Assembly: GCA_000955795.1 (NCBI GenBank)
Contig: JYOB01000014.1
Location: 326,514-390,513, forward strand
Reading direction: 5' to 3'
Origin: Burkholderiaceae bacterium 26
Lineage (GTDB): Bacteria > Pseudomonadota > Gammaproteobacteria > Burkholderiales > Burkholderiaceae
DNA length: 64,000 nt
The notes under the pieces are model-generated. The model saw only the letters and a program-made list of their open reading frames with translations. It did no database searches and had not been told where the DNA came from. Shown here in pieces: positions 61,655 to 64,000 of this stretch (positions are counted from its first letter, which is position 1; the number at the start of each line of letters is the position of its first letter). The position numbers were made by a program, and so were the translations under genes.

Positions 61655-62539
61655 ATGGAAATTTTCGGCGTTCCGCTACCGGCCATGCTCAGCCAATTGC
61701 TGCTGGGTCTGGTCAACGGTTCCTTCTATGCGATGTTGAGCCTCGGCCTTGCGGTCATCTTCGGGCTGCTCAACGTCATCAATTTTGCGCACGGCGCGCT
61801 CTTCATGCTGGGCGCAGTGCTCACGTGGATGGGCTTCTCGTACCTGGGCGTGCCGTACTGGGCGATGCTGGTGCTCTCGCCGCTGGTGATCGGCCTGCTG
61901 GGCATGGTGATCGAACGCACGCTGCTGCGCTTCATCTACAAACTCGATCATCTCTATGGCCTGCTGCTCACGCTGGGCGTGACGCTTGTCATCGAAGGCG
62001 TGTTCCGCGCCATTTACGGCGTGTCGGGCCTGCCGTATGACACGCCCGAATTGCTGCAGGGTGCCACCGATCTCGGCTTCATGATGCTGCCCAACTATCG
62101 CGCCTGGGTGGTGGTGGCGTCGCTGGCGGTGTGCTTCGCCACGTGGTTCATGATCGAAAAGACCAAGCTGGGCGCCTACCTGCGCGCCGGCACCGAAAAC
62201 CCGAAGCTGGTTGAAGCCTTTGGCGTGAACGTGCCGCTGATGGTCACGCTCACCTACGGTTTTGGCGTGGCGCTGGCGGCGTTTGCTGGCGTGCTGGCTG
62301 CGCCCGTCATCCAGATCTCGCCGCTGATGGGGCAGAGCATGATCATCACCGTGTTTGCGGTGGTGGTGATTGGCGGCATGGGGTCGATTCTCGGTTCGAT
62401 CATCACCGGGCTGGGCCTGGGTGTGGTCGAGGGGCTGACCAAGGTGTTTTATCCACAGGCGTCGGCGACCGTGGTGTTCGTGATCATGGTGCTGGTGCTG
62501 CTGGTGCGTCCGGCGGGCCTGTTCGGTAAAGAGAAATGA
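61655..62539 (+). CDS. livH: Branched-chain amino acid ABC permease LivH
   Basis: 294 aa with about eight membrane spans. LLLGLVNGSFYAMLSLGLAVIFGLLNVINFAHGALFMLG and the EAA-like loop GTENPKLVEAFGVNVPLMVTLTYGFG are typical of LivH. Its stop overlaps the livM start (ATGA). Confidence 0.94.
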   Translation: MEIFGVPLPAMLSQLLLGLVNGSFYAMLSLGLAVIFGLLNVINFAHGALFMLGAVLTWMGFSYLGVPYWAMLVLSPLVIGLLGMVIERTLLRFIYKLDHLYGLLLTLGVTLVIEGVFRAIYGVSGLPYDTPELLQGATDLGFMMLPNYRAWVVVASLAVCFATWFMIEKTKLGAYLRAGTENPKLVEAFGVNVPLMVTLTYGFGVALAAFAGVLAAPVIQISPLMGQSMIITVFAVVVIGGMGSILGSIITGLGLGVVEGLTKVFYPQASATVVFVIMVLVLLVRPAGLFGKEK

Positions 62540-63540
62540 GCGGCGCGGCCAACATGACCAACTCTTCTTCCCTCAAATACGTCCTGTACGGCCTGCTGCT
62601 GGTGGCGCTGATTGCCGCACCGCTGGTGGGCGCGTATCCGGTGTTCGTCGCCAAGCTGCTGTGCTTTGCGCTGTTTGCCTCCGCATTCAACCTGCTGCTG
62701 GGCTACACGGGGCTGCTGTCGTTCGGGCACGCTGCCTTCTTTGGCGGCGCGGGCTACGTGGCCGGGTACATGATGCGCGACCTGCATGTCACGCCTGAAC
62801 TGGGGTTGCTGGCCGGCACCGCGGCGGGCGCGTTCATCGGATTGATCGTCGGCCTGCTGGCCATCCGCCGCCAGGGCATCTATTTCGCGATGATCACGCT
62901 GGCGCTGGCGCAGATGCTGTACTTCTTCTGTCTGCAGGTGCCGTTCACCGGCGGTGAAGATGGGCTGCAAGGCGTGCCGCGCGGCAAGCTGTTCGGCGTG
63001 CTGGATCTGTCGTCCGACCTGACGCTGTATTACGTTGTGCTCGCCATCGTGGCGCTGGCGTTTCTGCTGATCGTGCGCACCATCCACTCGCCGTTCGGGC
63101 AGATCCTCAAGGCCATCAAAGAGAACGAGCCGCGCGCCACGTCCCTCGGTTACGACACTGATCGTTTCAAGCTGCTGGCCTTCGTGCTGTCGGCGGCGCT
63201 CACGGGCCTGGCCGGCTCGCTCAAGACGCTGGTGCTTGGCTTCGAGACGCTCACCGATGTGCACTGGTCGATGTCCGGCTCGGTCATCCTGATGACGCTT
63301 GTGGGCGGCCTGGGTATCCTGTCGGGTCCGCTGCTGGGCGCGGCGTTGGTGATTGCGCTGGAAAACAAGCTCGGCGACGTCGGCAGCTTCCTGGCCGGCG
63401 CGACCGGCATCGACGGCTTCAATATCCTCGGCGAATCGGTCACCACGGTCACGGGCGCGATCTTCGTGATCTGCGTGCTGACCTTCCGCCGCGGCATCAT
63501 GGGCGAAATTGCGGCTCGCGTGCCCTGGTTGCGACGTTGA
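62536..63540 (+). CDS. livM: Branched-chain amino acid ABC permease LivM
   Basis: 334 aa. LLGYTGLLSFGHAAFFGGAGYVAGYMM, RRQGIYFAMITLALAQMLYF and the cytoplasmic loop AIKENEPRATSLGYDTDRFKLLAFV are the LivM signatures. It pairs with LivH to form the channel. Last gene of the operon. Confidence 0.94.
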   Translation: MSGAANMTNSSSLKYVLYGLLLVALIAAPLVGAYPVFVAKLLCFALFASAFNLLLGYTGLLSFGHAAFFGGAGYVAGYMMRDLHVTPELGLLAGTAAGAFIGLIVGLLAIRRQGIYFAMITLALAQMLYFFCLQVPFTGGEDGLQGVPRGKLFGVLDLSSDLTLYYVVLAIVALAFLLIVRTIHSPFGQILKAIKENEPRATSLGYDTDRFKLLAFVLSAALTGLAGSLKTLVLGFETLTDVHWSMSGSVILMTLVGGLGILSGPLLGAALVIALENKLGDVGSFLAGATGIDGFNILGESVTTVTGAIFVICVLTFRRGIMGEIAARVPWLRR

Positions 63541-63740
63541 CGCCACAATGCGAGAAGATGCCGGCGAGTTTCAGCCAGACGGCTGAACTTGGTGCCTCAT
63601 GCACCGTAAGGGTTTGCTCTAGTTGCTGCATTGCGGTGCATCTTTTACAGTCGCGTTACGGTTTTCGCACGAGATAAATGAGGCGGGAGCGAGGAGACGA
63701 CAGCACACACCGCATGTACGGTGGAGATGCAAAATAAATG

Positions 63741-63780
63741 AAGGCCCTGCCAGGCGATCCCCGGCAGGGCCTTTTAGTTT
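63741..63780 (+). terminator. Strong hairpin terminator after livM
   Basis: Perfect 11-bp stem AAGGCCCTGCC / GGCAGGGCCTT with an 11-base loop, then TTAGTTT. It ends the liv transcript after a 200-bp trailer, and its right arm reaches the stop codon of the convergent partial gene. Confidence 0.88.
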
Positions 63781-64000
63781 GTGCGCTCACCTTCCGCGTG
63801 GCCGTCAGCCAGCAATGCCCGACCCCGGGCGCTGACCGTCACCAGGTGCAACTCAGGCGGAGATCCGGGCGCGCAGTCCACCAGCCCGTCAGTGCACGCA
63901 TCTTCCCAGATCGACAAACGCGGACACGACGTCCGCCACGTTTCCAGCACTTCGGCGTAAGGCCTGGGCCGCTCGGCCAGCGACTGCAGCAATTGCAGGG
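63774..64000 (-). CDS. Partial conserved hypothetical protein (winged-helix-like)
   Basis: The C-terminal 75 residues or so are visible; the frame is open to the end of the window. LQSLAERPRPYAEVLETWRT, CPRLSIWEDACTDGLVDC and LVTVSARGRALLADGHAEG have the helix-helix-wing pattern and the T-x-x-G-R-x-L-L ending of MarR-like or other winged-helix proteins. No gene name possible. Confidence 0.65.
   Translation of the reverse strand, partial: LQLLQSLAERPRPYAEVLETWRTSCPRLSIWEDACTDGLVDCAPGSPPELHLVTVSARGRALLADGHAEGERTN

Overview
The window looks like chromosomal DNA of a betaproteobacterium of the Burkholderiales, most likely Ralstonia (pickettii/insidiosa/mannitolilytica type). The evidence is the high GC, the codon usage and the gene set: minCDE beside an HTH-citrate synthase, phhAB with a divergent AsnC regulator, a LivGFKHM operon, an Acr3-type ars operon, and many small secreted DUF proteins. 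The assignment is an inference from protein character, not from a search.

Layout. 1-6560: a palindromic repeat cluster, then a minus-strand potassium operon (TorF-type porin, a 41-aa membrane peptide, kdpF, kdpA, a 127-bp palindromic repeat, kdpB, kdpC) with KdpE-like direct repeats upstream of the porin. 6755-8453: an orphan PAAR protein, a SleB-like wall hydrolase and a secreted protein in overlapping frames, resembling a type VI secretion effector/immunity cassette. 8536-10043: the most unusual region. It holds a conserved small gene, fourteen palindromic GTTCNGAAC-like units at 21-22 bp spacing, a TATAAT box, a C4-antisense-like structured RNA whose loop is complementary to the Shine-Dalgarno region of the next gene, and that gene. 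10099-14048: a small monooxygenase-fold protein, an epoxide-hydrolase-like enzyme and the ars operon (arsR, arsI, arsC, acr3). 14258-14514: an oriC-like module (TAG trinucleotide run plus DnaA boxes) that recurs at 43113-43368.

14534-21896: LprI-like lysozyme-inhibitor proteins, small secreted proteins, a DUF4382 lipoprotein, chrA and a dienelactone-hydrolase-like protein. 22320-25595: a 1091-aa autotransporter behind a 14-bp-stem leader hairpin. 25673-28982: a NitT/TauT-type ABC transporter (ATPase and double permease) separated by the second 127-bp repeat. 29262-36309: acylphosphatase, PPK2, RlmJ, a CoA-transferase divergent from an HTH-citrate synthase, and minE-minD-minC. 36660-42845: a 5'-nucleotidase-type lipoprotein, a Sel1 protein, a ketopantoate reductase-like enzyme, a class II aldolase, a DUF2272 lipoprotein and HU.

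43479-50584: a SET-domain methyltransferase, a TctDE-like two-component system, phenylalanine hydroxylase with its pterin dehydratase and a divergent AsnC regulator, a YhhN protein and an ornithine cyclodeaminase homologue. 50788-54612: OmpW and a copper module (copZ divergent from copA-cueR, with two MerR-type 19-bp-spacer promoters). 54688-63540: a lipase-like hydrolase, a hypothetical protein, a GMC oxidoreductase and a branched-chain amino acid ABC operon (livG, livF, livK, livH, livM) closed by a strong terminator. A partial gene ends the window.

The most notable non-coding signals are the 21-bp palindrome array with the C4-like RNA, the paired oriC-like modules, and the equal-length 127-bp palindromic repeats that supply the stop codon of two unrelated transporter genes.
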